Source: Candidatus Binatia bacterium
GTDB lineage: Bacteria; Desulfobacterota; Binatia; UBA12015
Direction: 5' to 3'
DNA length: 64,000 nt
Assembly (NCBI GenBank): GCA_036563615.1
Contig: DATCMB010000006.1
Coordinates: forward strand, 1-64,000
In this document: one piece after another, positions 7,642 to 14,757 of the stretch
Layout: every line of letters begins with the position of its first letter
Numbering within the stretch: position 1 is the stretch's first letter
Position numbers and translations under genes: made by a program
The notes under the pieces: generated by a model
Told to the model about the DNA's origin: nothing
The model's database searches: none
The model's input: the letters and a program-made list of their open reading frames with translations, nothing else

Positions 7642-8484
7642 CTACCGTCCTTTCCAGACGGGCTTGCGCTTCTCCTTGAAGGCCGCGATGCCTTCCTTCG
7701 CGTCCTCGCTCATGAAGACCTTGGTCGAGTAGCTCATCTCGTTCGCGAGCGCCGCCTTGAGATCCAAGAAGGTGCTCTTCTTTGCCGATTCTTTGCAAGC
7801 ACGCACCGCGAGCGGACCGTTGAGGCAGATGGTCTCCGCCCACTCGCGCGCCTTCGCCATCACCTGGTCGCGCGGCACGACCGCGTTGACGAGCCCCATC
7901 TCGAGCGCACGCTGCGGCGTGATGCGGTCGGCGAGCAGCAGCACCTCCATCGCGTTGCACCACGAGAGCTGACGCACGCTGTGCACCGTCGAGCCGCCGC
8001 CCGGAAAGAGCCCGCGGCGCGGCTCGGCGAGCTGGAACCACGCGTCCTCCGCGACCACGCGCAGGTCGGTGTTCCACATCATCTCCATGCCGCCCGCGGC
8101 GCAGATGCCGTTGATCGCGGCGATCACCGGCTTGTAGAGCGCGAACTCGCTGCCGTCGGGGAGCGTCGCGCCGTCGCGCAGCACGGCGACCAGGCTGTGC
8201 GCCATGGTGTACTTCGAGCCCTCGACCTGCTGCTTCGAGCCGCCGGCCGCGAGCTTGTCGGCCTGCTCGGTGACCACCGAGATGAACTTCTTCAGGTCCG
8301 CGCCGACGCAGTAGACGTCGCCCACTCCCGTCAAGATGGCGACGTAGGCATCATCGTCGTCTCGGAAGCGCACCCAGCAGTCCGCGAGCTGGCCGAAGTG
8401 CTCGAGATCGAGGGCGTTGCGCGCTTCCGGGCGGTCGATCGTGATGGTGACGACGTGGCCGTCCTTCTCGTAGTGGATCGCCAT
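7642..8484 (-). CDS. enoyl-CoA hydratase/isomerase family protein
   Basis: 280 residues, full-length crotonase fold. The N-terminal ITIDRPEARNALD and the oxyanion-hole region YCVGADLKKF and GGMEMMWNTDLRV are present. Both acidic positions used by hydratases appear to be kept: the Glu of GGMEMMW and the Glu of LAEPRRGLFPGGG. It would act on an acyl-CoA in the cytoplasm. The exact substrate cannot be read from the sequence, and isomerase or hydrolase activity is equally possible. It stands alone, divergent from the methyltransferase at 8559. Confidence 0.88.
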   Translation of the reverse strand: MAIHYEKDGHVVTITIDRPEARNALDLEHFGQLADCWVRFRDDDDAYVAILTGVGDVYCVGADLKKFISVVTEQADKLAAGGSKQQVEGSKYTMAHSLVAVLRDGATLPDGSEFALYKPVIAAINGICAAGGMEMMWNTDLRVVAEDAWFQLAEPRRGLFPGGGSTVHSVRQLSWCNAMEVLLLADRITPQRALEMGLVNAVVPRDQVMAKAREWAETICLNGPLAVRACKESAKKSTFLDLKAALANEMSYSTKVFMSEDAKEGIAAFKEKRKPVWKGR

Positions 8485-8558
8485 GGCGGTGGAGCCTTCT
8501 ATGGCGTACAGCCAGCTGTCAATCGCTCGACCGAGACCTCCAGGAAGGAGACGAACGC

Positions 8559-9602
8559 ATGAAGGAGCATGTCAAGACGCCCCCCGCGGAGGAGCCGCGG
8601 CCAGACGGCATCCTGGGCCTGGCCGAGAGCTTCTGGGCCGCGAAGGCGCTGATGTCGGCGGCCGAGCTCCGGCTGTTCACCGTGCTCGCGCAGGACGGTC
8701 CGCTCGACGGTGAGACGCTGCGTCGGCGGCTCGGTCTGCACGAGCGCAGCGCGCGCGACTTCTTCGACGCGCTGGTCGCGCTCGGCATGCTCGAGCGCGA
8801 GAACGGTCACTACGCGAACACGCGCGAGACCGATCTCTACCTCGACGAGAAGAAGCCGACGTACGTCGGCGGCTTCATCGAGATGCTGAGCGCGCGCCTC
8901 TACCCGGCCTTCGCGACGCTGACCGAGGCGCTGCAGACCGGCAAGCCGCAGTCTCCCGAGGCGAAGGGCGGCAACGCCGACTTCTTCGCCGAGCTGTACT
9001 CGAATCCGGAGCAGCTGCGGCTCTTCCTGCGCTCGATGACCGGGGTGAGCCTCGCGGCGGCGCGCGGCATCGCGCGGCTGTTTCCGTGGAAGGACTACGA
9101 GACCTTCTACGACGTCGGCGCGGCGCAGGGCGGTCTGCCGGTCGAGGTCGCGCTCGCGCATCCGCACTTGACGGGCGGCGGCTTCGACCTGCCGCAGGTG
9201 CAGCCGATCTTCGAGGAGTACGTCGCGTCCTTCGGTCTGCAGGACCGGCTGCGCTTCGTCCCCGGCAACTTCTTCACCGATCCGCTGCCGCGAGCCGACG
9301 TGCTGGTGATGGGGCACATCCTGCACGACTGGAACCTCGACGAGAAGCGGATGCTGCTCCGCAAGGCGTACGAGGCGCTGCCCAGCGGCGGCGCGATCAT
9401 CGTCTGCGATCGCATCATCGACGACGAGCGTCGCCGTCACGCGAACGGATTGCTGCTGAGCCTCGTGATGTTGATCGAGACGCCCGGCGGCTTCGACTAT
9501 ACGGGCGCCGAGTGCCGCGAGTGGATGAAGGAAGCGGGATTCCGCGAGAGCCGTGTGGTGCCGCTCGACGTTCGGGAGTCGATGGTCGTCGGCATCAAGT
9601 AA
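8559..9602 (+). CDS. class I SAM-dependent O-methyltransferase (family 2 type)
   Basis: 347 residues with an N-terminal winged-helix dimerisation domain (about 20-100) and a C-terminal Rossmann methyltransferase domain. SAM motif I reads YDVGAAQGGLPVEVALAHP, where the usual second glycine is Ala. GNFFTDPLPRADVLVMGHILHDW carries the His of HxLHDW used as catalytic base in plant-type and bacterial O-methyltransferases (CrtF, acetylserotonin and antibiotic O-methyltransferases). The strong AGGAAGGAG at 8542-8550 fixes the ATG at 8559. Substrate unknown; likely a hydroxylated aromatic or polyketide-like small molecule. The PAP2 gene follows at once. Confidence 0.87.
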   Translation: MKEHVKTPPAEEPRPDGILGLAESFWAAKALMSAAELRLFTVLAQDGPLDGETLRRRLGLHERSARDFFDALVALGMLERENGHYANTRETDLYLDEKKPTYVGGFIEMLSARLYPAFATLTEALQTGKPQSPEAKGGNADFFAELYSNPEQLRLFLRSMTGVSLAAARGIARLFPWKDYETFYDVGAAQGGLPVEVALAHPHLTGGGFDLPQVQPIFEEYVASFGLQDRLRFVPGNFFTDPLPRADVLVMGHILHDWNLDEKRMLLRKAYEALPSGGAIIVCDRIIDDERRRHANGLLLSLVMLIETPGGFDYTGAECREWMKEAGFRESRVVPLDVRESMVVGIK

Positions 9603-10219
9603 CGACCGCGTTCGGCTACGAGCACCTCGTCTGGGGCGCGATCGTCGGACAGGTCTTCTTCGCGGGCTATCTCGGGATCCCGCGATGGCTCGGCGACGCC
9701 GCCGGATTCTCGCTCGCGCTGCCGCTCGACCAGCACGTCCCGTACGTCGGCTGGGCGGCGGTGCCCTACACGCTGGGCTACGCCTACGCGCTCGCGCCCG
9801 CGCTGTTCTTTCCCGAGCTGCACTTCTTCCGTCGTGGCGCGCTCGCGCTGCTCGCGACCATGGCGGTGTGCTTCGTCTTCTTCTTGACGGTGCCGGTGCG
9901 CTGCGTGCCGCCGCCGCTCGAGGGCGGGCTCGACGCGCTGCTGCTGCCCCGTCTGCCGTGGCTGCAGGACGGCGGCTGGAACTCGTTCCCCTCGCTGCAC
10001 GTCGCGACGGCGACGCTCGCGCTGCTGTCGCTGCTCAAGGTGTCGCGCGGCGTGAGCGTGATCGCGGCGCTGCTCTGGCTCGCGATCGTCGCGAGCACCG
10101 TGCTGCTGAAGCGTCACTACCTGCTCGACCTGCCGGCCGGGATCGCGGTCGGCGCGCTCGCGCACTTCGTGATCGTCGAGCCGGAGCTGCGGCGCAGCGG
10201 GGTGCGCTGGGCGTGGTGA
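9521..10219 (+). CDS. PAP2-superfamily membrane protein (Aur1/inositolphosphotransferase-like)
   Basis: Multi-spanning membrane protein with the phosphatase/transferase motifs SFPSLHVATA (motif 2, catalytic His) and KRHYLLDLPAG (motif 3, His and Asp). These match the PAP2 branch that includes Aur1-type phosphoinositol transferases. No ATG, GTG or TTG lies in frame at the methyltransferase stop (9602); the nearest is GTG 9521, inside that gene, giving 232 residues with an 82-bp overlap. Clear homology begins near FGYEHLVWGAIVG (base 9608 on), so the true start is unsure. The stop overlaps the next GTG (GTGA). Likely reaction: dephosphorylation or head-group transfer on a lipid phosphate at the inner membrane. 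Confidence 0.8.
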   Translation: MDEGSGIPREPCGAARRSGVDGRRHQVTTAFGYEHLVWGAIVGQVFFAGYLGIPRWLGDAAGFSLALPLDQHVPYVGWAAVPYTLGYAYALAPALFFPELHFFRRGALALLATMAVCFVFFLTVPVRCVPPPLEGGLDALLLPRLPWLQDGGWNSFPSLHVATATLALLSLLKVSRGVSVIAALLWLAIVASTVLLKRHYLLDLPAGIAVGALAHFVIVEPELRRSGVRWAW

Positions 10220-11475
10220 CGGCGCGGCGCGCGCTCGCGGCGGGCGGCGTCGCTGCGCTGCTCGTGTCAGCGTGCGCGGTTGCGGCCGCCGCGTCGGGCG
10301 AGCGCTTCGACCACGTCGTCGTCACGAGCCCGTCGCCGCTGCCGCCGGTCGACGTCGTGGCGTTCGACGAGGCCGGCGTCCGACGCTCGACGCCGGTCGA
10401 CGCGTTCGCGTCGCGCGCGGGCGGCAGCGAGTTGCACCTGCGCGCCCGTGACCTCGGCGCGCGTGCTGCGACGCCGCCCGCGGGCGCGCGCTGGATCGTG
10501 CGCGCGCGTCGCGACGACGGCGGCGCGGAGCGCGTCGGCTACCTCGTGCCGCGCGTGGCGGACGCGGTCGCGCCGCCGCCGCTCGGGCGCCTCGACGCGA
10601 TCGCGTTCGTCGGAGCACGCTTCTCTCTCGCGTTCCCCGACGGCTCGGGCTTCTACCGCGACCTGCGCATCGGAGACGCCGTCAAGCCTCTCGTGCACGC
10701 GATCCGTCTGCGCGTCACCGCGACGCTGCCCGCGGGCTTCGCGGTGACGCGCAGCGAGGAGGACTTCCGCTGGCAGGTCACCGGCCTCGACGTCGGCGCA
10801 CGCTTCGCGCGCCGCAGCTCGACCGCGTCGGTGCGCGCGCTCCTCCGCGACACCGAGCCGCGCGCGCAGACCGCGCTGCTCGCGGACGATCTGATCGAGC
10901 AGCGCGTGCGCGTCGACCTGCCGCGCTCGCTGCTCGCGCTCGCGCGCGACGTGACGCTCGACAATGCCTTCGAGGTCGACGCGGGCACGCTGGCGCTCGT
11001 GCCGGGCGCATCCGCGTGGCAGCCCGTGCGCGCGCTCGCCGCGAGCAGCGCGCGCTACACGTGGCTCGTGCTCGCGAGCGACGCCGGCGCGCTCGTGCAC
11101 CGGCTCGCTCCCGAAGGAGAAGCCGCGGCGCTCGAGCCCGTGCTGCTCTCCCGCGCCCGCGACGGCGACGGCGCGCGCTGGGAGGTCGGCTACCGCGTCG
11201 CGCACGCCGAGCGCGCGGCGCACGCCGCGGGCGCCGCGCGCGAAGGCGAAGTTCAGCGCGCGAACCCCGCGGCCGCTGCGGACACCGCGGATACAACGGA
11301 CGACGGTCGCGGCTTCGTCCTCGGGCAGTACGTCGCGATCCTCGGCGACGGCGCGTGGGCGCAGGCGCTCATCGCGGATCCCGAGCGTACGCGCGCGCTC
11401 GCGCGCGAGCTCGAGGCGGAGCTCGCGCGTCCGCTGCCGGCGTGGCACGCGACGCTCGAGGAGCTCTCGCCGTGA
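10216..11475 (+). CDS. unknown lipoprotein between PAP2 and PlsC genes
   Basis: 419 residues; no family recognised. GTG 10216 overlaps the PAP2 stop as GTGA, and its own stop overlaps the next GTG the same way, so the three genes look translationally coupled. The N-terminus is a signal segment (ALAAGGVAALLVSAC) with lipobox VSAC, predicting an outer- or inner-membrane lipoprotein. The rest is rich in charged residues and beta-like stretches (FDHVVVTSPSPLPPVDVVAF; FSLAFPDGSGFYRDLRIGD) and ends in a helical tail. Its position between two lipid-active enzymes suggests a role in binding or handing over a lipid, which is inference only. Confidence 0.72.
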   Translation: MTARRALAAGGVAALLVSACAVAAAASGERFDHVVVTSPSPLPPVDVVAFDEAGVRRSTPVDAFASRAGGSELHLRARDLGARAATPPAGARWIVRARRDDGGAERVGYLVPRVADAVAPPPLGRLDAIAFVGARFSLAFPDGSGFYRDLRIGDAVKPLVHAIRLRVTATLPAGFAVTRSEEDFRWQVTGLDVGARFARRSSTASVRALLRDTEPRAQTALLADDLIEQRVRVDLPRSLLALARDVTLDNAFEVDAGTLALVPGASAWQPVRALAASSARYTWLVLASDAGALVHRLAPEGEAAALEPVLLSRARDGDGARWEVGYRVAHAERAAHAAGAAREGEVQRANPAAAADTADTTDDGRGFVLGQYVAILGDGAWAQALIADPERTRALARELEAELARPLPAWHATLEELSP

Positions 11476-12218
11476 CGCGCGACGACGTCCGCGACCTCGC
11501 CGTGACGCTCTCCCGGCTCGGCGTCATCGGCGGCGTGTCGGCCGCGATGACGCTGCCCGCCCTCGCCGCGCTCGCCGCGGGCTACGACAACGACTGGGGG
11601 CACGAGCACCTGCGGCGCTTCTGGAGCGGCGGCATCCTGCGCGGCTGCCGCATCCGCTACGAGGCGCGCGGCCTCGAGCGGCTCGACACGAGCGCGACCT
11701 ACGTCTTCGTCTCGAGCCACGCGAGCGAGTGGGACTGGTACCTCTTCACCCACCTCGTGCCGTTCAACTGGCGCGCGGTGATCCGCGCCGACCTGCGTCG
11801 CTTCCCGCTCGGCGGTCCGATGGCGGCGAAGACCGGGCAGCTCTTCCTGCCGCCGCGCGCCTCGGTCGAGGACCTGGTCGAGCTCTGCCGCCCGCAGCTC
11901 GAGCGCGGCTGCTCGATCCTGATGTACCCCGAGGGCCGGCGCCCCGCGCCCGGCACGATCGCGGAGTTCAAGCCGGGCGCCTTCGTGCTCGCGGCGCGCG
12001 TCGGCGTGCCGGTCGCGCCGATCGCGGTGGTCGAGGAACGGCCGGCCGCGCGCCGCGGCGCCTTCGGGCGGAATTTCGGCCATGACCCGGGACGCGTGCG
12101 CCTCGTCGCCGGCGAGCCGCTCAAGGCGCGCGACGCATCTGCCGAAGCGATCGAGGAGCTGCGCCGCGCGGCGCAGGAGAGCGTCGAGCGGCTCGCGGCA
12201 GTGGACTGGCGAGACTGA
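11472..12218 (+). CDS. PlsC-type 1-acyl-glycerol-3-phosphate/lysophospholipid acyltransferase
   Basis: 248 residues. The catalytic HX4D motif reads SSHASEWD (His83 to Asp88), followed by IRADLRRFPLGG, and the second block MYPEGRR (PEG motif), both hallmarks of the PlsC family. A hydrophobic N-terminal segment (GVSAAMTLPALAALAAG) probably places it on the inner membrane. Family members transfer an acyl chain to lysophosphatidate or other lyso-lipids; the exact acceptor is not evident. It is coupled to the upstream lipoprotein gene by a GTGA overlap and is probably the last gene of that unit. Confidence 0.87.
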   Translation: MTRDDVRDLAVTLSRLGVIGGVSAAMTLPALAALAAGYDNDWGHEHLRRFWSGGILRGCRIRYEARGLERLDTSATYVFVSSHASEWDWYLFTHLVPFNWRAVIRADLRRFPLGGPMAAKTGQLFLPPRASVEDLVELCRPQLERGCSILMYPEGRRPAPGTIAEFKPGAFVLAARVGVPVAPIAVVEERPAARRGAFGRNFGHDPGRVRLVAGEPLKARDASAEAIEELRRAAQESVERLAAVDWRD

Positions 12219-12238
12219 TTCTGCTGAGGGAACGCGCG

Positions 12239-13900
12239 ATGTCGAGCCCACCGCCTTCTCGATCGACGGGTGCTGCGTCGCGCGCCGGGACGCCGCAGCC
12301 GCTCTTCCAGCCCGGCGACGTCGACGGCTTCTTCGGCCTCGCGATCGACAACCTGATCCAGTTCCTGCTGATCCTCGCGCTCTGCACGCAGGTCCTTGGC
12401 TTCCCGCTCGAGCTGCTGCTCGACACGATCCTGCCCGGCGCTGCGCTGTCGGTGGTGGTCGGCAACTTCTTCTACGCCTGGCAGGCGCAGCGTCTCTCGG
12501 CGCAGACCGGGCGACGCGACGTCACGGCGCTGCCCTACGGCATCAACACCGTGTCGCTGTTCGCGTTCGTCATGCTGGTCATGCTGCCGGTCAAGCTCGC
12601 GGCGCAGGCGGAGGGCCTGAGCGAAGCGGAGGCCGCACGCGTCGCGTGGCGGATCGGGCTCGCGTCGTGCGCGCTGTCGGCGCTGATCGAGCTCGGCGGC
12701 GCGCTGGTCGCGGAGCGCGTGCGTCGCTGGACGCCGCGCGCGGCGCTGCTGTCGACGCTCGCCGGGATCGCGATCAGCTTCATCGCGATGGACTTCGCGA
12801 TCAAGACGTTCGGCGCGCCGCTCGTCGCGCTGCTGCCGCTCGGGGTGATCCTGGTGACGTACTTCTCCGGCGTGCACCTGCCGCTGCGCATCCCGGGCGG
12901 CGCCTGGGCGCTGCTCCTCGGCACGGCGTCGGCGTGGCTCCTGCACGCGCTCGGCGAGCGCTCGCCGGTCGACGCGGCGCGCATCGCGGGCGCGACCGCG
13001 ACCGTCGGCTTCTACCTGCCGACGCCGGTCGTCGGCGACCTCGTCGCCGGGCTCACGCACCCGCTGTTCGCGCAGTACCTGATCCCCGTCATCCTGCCGA
13101 TGGGGCTGTTCAACGTGCTGGGCTCGCTCCAGAACATCGAGTCCGCCGAGGCCGCCGGCGACCCGTACCCGACGCTGCCGAGCCTCACGGTGAACGGCGT
13201 CGGCTCGGTGCTCGCGGCGATGTTCGGCTCCTGCTTCCCGACCACGATCTACATCGGCCACCCGGGCTGGAAGGCGCTCGGCGCGCGCTCGGGCTACTCG
13301 GTGCTGAACGGCGTCTTCTTCGCCGTGCTGTCGCTCTTTGGTTTGACGTACCTGATCAACACCTTCGTGCCGATGGAAGCCGGCATGGCGATCGTGCTGT
13401 GGATCGGCATCATCATCACCGCGCAGGCGTTCCAGGCGACGCCGTCGGAGCACGCGCCGGCGGTCGCCGTCGGGCTCTTTCCCGCGCTCGCCGGCTGGGG
13501 AGCCTTGATCTTGACGCAGACGCTCGGCGCCGCGGGCAACGCGGTCGGCGATCCGTCGGTCGCGGCGCGCGCGCTCGCCGACCCGCGCGCCTTCGCGATG
13601 GCGGGGCTCGACCTCTCCGGCCTGGTCGCGCTGTCGCAGGGCTTCATGCTGACCTGCATGGTGTGGTCGGCGATCAGCGCGAAGCTGATCGACCGCGAGT
13701 TTCGCACCGCCGCGGTGTGGGCGCTGATCGGCGCCACGATCGCGTTCTTCGGCTTCGTCCACGCGGGCTCGCTGACGCCGTCGGGCGGCACGTACGACAT
13801 CGGCTTCGCGAGCGGCTGGCGCTGGGCGCTGGGCTACGTCGCCTGCGGGCTGTTCTTCCTGTTCGTCGAGCGCGTCGGCGGTGGCGTGCGGACGCACTGA
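12239..13900 (+). CDS. NCS2-family permease
   Basis: 553 residues with about 12-14 hydrophobic segments starting at FGLAIDNLIQFLLILAL. DVTALPYGINTVSLFAFVML, FLYxTP-like FYLPTPVVGDLVAGL, GSLQNIESAEAAGDPYP and NGVGSVLAAMFGSCFPTTIYIGHPGWKALGAR resemble the purine/uracil NCS2 fold. QAFQATPSEHAPAVAVGLFP holds the Glu typical of transmembrane helix 10. GAGGGA (12225-12230 region) precedes the ATG. Substrate, nucleobase or another small anion, cannot be assigned; this branch is commonly annotated only as permease. Confidence 0.82.
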   Translation: MSSPPPSRSTGAASRAGTPQPLFQPGDVDGFFGLAIDNLIQFLLILALCTQVLGFPLELLLDTILPGAALSVVVGNFFYAWQAQRLSAQTGRRDVTALPYGINTVSLFAFVMLVMLPVKLAAQAEGLSEAEAARVAWRIGLASCALSALIELGGALVAERVRRWTPRAALLSTLAGIAISFIAMDFAIKTFGAPLVALLPLGVILVTYFSGVHLPLRIPGGAWALLLGTASAWLLHALGERSPVDAARIAGATATVGFYLPTPVVGDLVAGLTHPLFAQYLIPVILPMGLFNVLGSLQNIESAEAAGDPYPTLPSLTVNGVGSVLAAMFGSCFPTTIYIGHPGWKALGARSGYSVLNGVFFAVLSLFGLTYLINTFVPMEAGMAIVLWIGIIITAQAFQATPSEHAPAVAVGLFPALAGWGALILTQTLGAAGNAVGDPSVAARALADPRAFAMAGLDLSGLVALSQGFMLTCMVWSAISAKLIDREFRTAAVWALIGATIAFFGFVHAGSLTPSGGTYDIGFASGWRWALGYVACGLFFLFVERVGGGVRTH

Positions 13901-14015
13901 CGAGCGCGCTGCGTCGCTGCTGCTGCGGCCGACGAACGTGCGCGGAGCGTCGAGCGATACGCCCGCACGGCGCCGAAAGCTGGTATCCGACGGCAGGCGC
14001 GAGTATCGTCGCGCC

Positions 14016-14387
14016 ATGTCCTTGCGAAGCGTCCTCGGCTGGCTCGCGGCGCCGTCGCTCGTCGTCGGGCTGCTGGTCGTCGCGCTGCCGCTCGGCGGAC
14101 CGGTCGCGTGCGGCGGCTGCGACGTCAAGATCGTGAGCGAGTCGCTCCCCGACGGCGTCGTCGGCGTGCCCTACTTCTTCGACCTCGACTCCGACTGCGG
14201 CGGCGACGCCTGGTTCCTCGAGCAGGGCAACCTGCCGCCCGGCATCGAGCTGCGCGACGACGGCCACATGCGCGGCACGCCGCTCCTGCCCGGCGTCTAC
14301 GCCTTCACGATCGGCGTCGTCGACTTCGACGACGGCGACTTCGCATTCCGCGGCTTTGTCTTGACGGTGAACGATGCGAGCTCGTGA
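14016..14387 (+). CDS. secreted protein with a putative Ig-like (He_PIG) domain
   Basis: 123 residues: an N-terminal hydrophobic signal (GWLAAPSLVVGLLVVALPLGG) followed by VACGGC, then one Ig-like repeat. The pattern LPDGVVGVPYFFDLD, LPPGIELRDDGHMRGTP and GVYAFTIGVVDFDDGDFAFRGF fits the putative-Ig family, with its LPxGL, GxixGTP and GxYxFTV signature. Such domains bind or hold together envelope proteins. The start at 14016 is chosen because residues upstream in frame do not resemble a signal. The gene ends 14 bp inside the next one, so the two are probably co-expressed. Confidence 0.7.
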   Translation: MSLRSVLGWLAAPSLVVGLLVVALPLGGPVACGGCDVKIVSESLPDGVVGVPYFFDLDSDCGGDAWFLEQGNLPPGIELRDDGHMRGTPLLPGVYAFTIGVVDFDDGDFAFRGFVLTVNDASS

Positions 14388-14724
14388 CCTGCGGCGGATG
14401 GGCGCCGCCATTCTCGGGATGACGATCGCGGCGTGCACGAGCCTGCCCGAGGGCAAGCTCTACCCGATCCGCGGCGAGGTGGTTTCGGTCGCGGCGGCGC
14501 GCAACGAGGTGATGCTGCGCCACGAGCCGATCGCGGGGTTCATGGAAGCGATGACCATGCCCTTCCCGGTCGCGAAGTACGAGCTACTCGAGGGCATCGA
14601 GCCGGGCGATCGGGTCGAGGGCGTGCTGCTCGTCGAGGGGACGCGCTTCGTGCTGCTGAGCCTCGCCGAGATCCCGCCCGCCGCGGAGGAAGCGAAGCCC
14701 GCTCCGCCGGGCGAGTCGAGCTGA
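14374..14724 (+). CDS. CusF-like copper-binding lipoprotein
   Basis: 116 residues. MRARDLRRMGAAILGMTIAAC is a lipoprotein signal with lipobox IAAC. The mature part GEVVSVAAARNEVMLRHEPI followed by GFMEAMTMPFPV carries the HxPIxGxMxAMTMxF signature of CusF and Sco-associated periplasmic copper chaperones (one His plus Met ligands). It should bind Cu(I) or Ag(I), or act as a copper-linked accessory factor, in the periplasm. No copper pump or oxidase gene is nearby, so its partner lies elsewhere. It overlaps the Ig-like gene by 14 bp. Confidence 0.78.
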   Translation: MRARDLRRMGAAILGMTIAACTSLPEGKLYPIRGEVVSVAAARNEVMLRHEPIAGFMEAMTMPFPVAKYELLEGIEPGDRVEGVLLVEGTRFVLLSLAEIPPAAEEAKPAPPGESS

Positions 14725-14757
14725 CGCGCGCCGCGGCGCGCCAGCTCGGTCACCCGC

